Assembly (NCBI GenBank): GCA_929200455.1
Contig: CAKMZR010000087.1
Coordinates: 1 to 6,787 of the forward strand
DNA: 6,787 nucleotides
Reading direction: 5' to 3'
Source: an uncultured Alphaproteobacteria bacterium
Lineage (GTDB): Bacteria > Pseudomonadota > Alphaproteobacteria > CAKMZR01
The notes beneath the pieces were generated by a model. The model was given only the letters and a program-made list of their open reading frames with translations. It was not told the DNA's origin and searched no databases. The position numbers and the translations under genes are program-made. Below are positions 6,674-6,787 of this stretch, piece after piece; within the stretch, counting starts at the first letter, position 1; every line of letters begins with the position of its first letter.

Positions 6674-6787
6674 AAAACCCATCCTGCAAGTCCTAAAAGG
6701 ACAAGTCCTGCCCCAACCTCCCGTGTGGCTCATGCGGCAAGCCGGACGCTACCTTCCCGAATACCAAAAATTACGCTCAGAATCACC
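6666..6787 (+). CDS. hemE: Uroporphyrinogen decarboxylase, N-terminal part (gene cut by window edge)
   Basis: Forty codons are visible. The segment PPVWLMRQAGRYLPEYQKLR (residues 18-37) is the nearly invariant HemE signature; the two arginines in MRQAGR correspond to substrate-binding residues near the N-terminus of characterised HemE/UROD enzymes. HemE removes four carboxyl groups from uroporphyrinogen III to give coproporphyrinogen III in cytoplasmic heme synthesis. The preceding LQVLKGQVLPQ fits the usual short helix before the signature, so the ATG at 6666 is a sensible start. This ATG lies 5 nt before the lysS stop, giving an 8-nt overlap in another frame with no clear Shine-Dalgarno sequence, so translation probably depends on ribosomes finishing lysS. 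The remaining roughly 300 residues lie outside. Confidence 0.95.
   Translation, partial: MSEKPILQVLKGQVLPQPPVWLMRQAGRYLPEYQKLRSES

Noticed and set aside
1..6787. Recoded UGA or another altered genetic code, considered because of the odd composition
   Set aside because: TGA ends lpxC, lysS and the left-edge gene at the expected lengths, TGG is used for tryptophan, and TAA and TAG end the other two genes.

Overview
This window looks like a compact, gap-poor piece of an alphaproteobacterial chromosome. The clues are a class I lysyl-tRNA synthetase of the alphaproteobacterial type, a stand-alone CinA-N/MoCF-type protein of about 250 residues, an LpxC (so the cell makes lipid A) and a HemE whose N-terminus closely resembles alphaproteobacterial versions. 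I cannot name the genus. Only about 107 of 6787 bases are clearly non-coding. I see no mobile element, CRISPR array, tRNA, rRNA or phage gene.

Layout, left to right. (1) The last 46 codons of a + strand gene, possibly tsaB, overlap by ATGA with (2) a CinA-N/MoCF-domain protein (140-895, +). Its stop codon overlaps, tail to tail, the stop codon of (3) carB (892-4143, -), the large subunit of carbamoyl-phosphate synthase. carB is translationally coupled through TGATG to the upstream gene (4) lpxC (4143-4991, -), the committed step of lipid A synthesis. A 107-bp divergent intergenic region (4992-5098) holds a good candidate promoter for lpxC-carB and weaker signals for the + strand. (5) Class I lysyl-tRNA synthetase (5099-6673, +) overlaps by 8 nt with (6) the start of hemE (6666 onward, +), which is cut by the window edge.

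These are housekeeping genes from unrelated pathways: pyrimidine/arginine precursor supply, lipid A, lysine charging of tRNA, and heme. I did not find a new biological system here. The standout feature is compositional. The + strand is strongly C-rich and G-poor across the whole window, whichever strand is coding (roughly 3 to 4 C per G in the blocks counted by hand). As a result the two - strand genes are G-, GAG- and GTG-rich while the + strand genes are C-ending and G-starved. The bias reaches the proteins: LpxC has 42 Gly in 282 residues, LysRS only 31 in 524. It also explains several long spurious antisense ORFs opposite carB. If the usual rule holds (leading strand rich in G), the replication fork crosses this window from right to left and the origin lies beyond the right edge, on the side of hemE, a gene often found next to the alphaproteobacterial origin.
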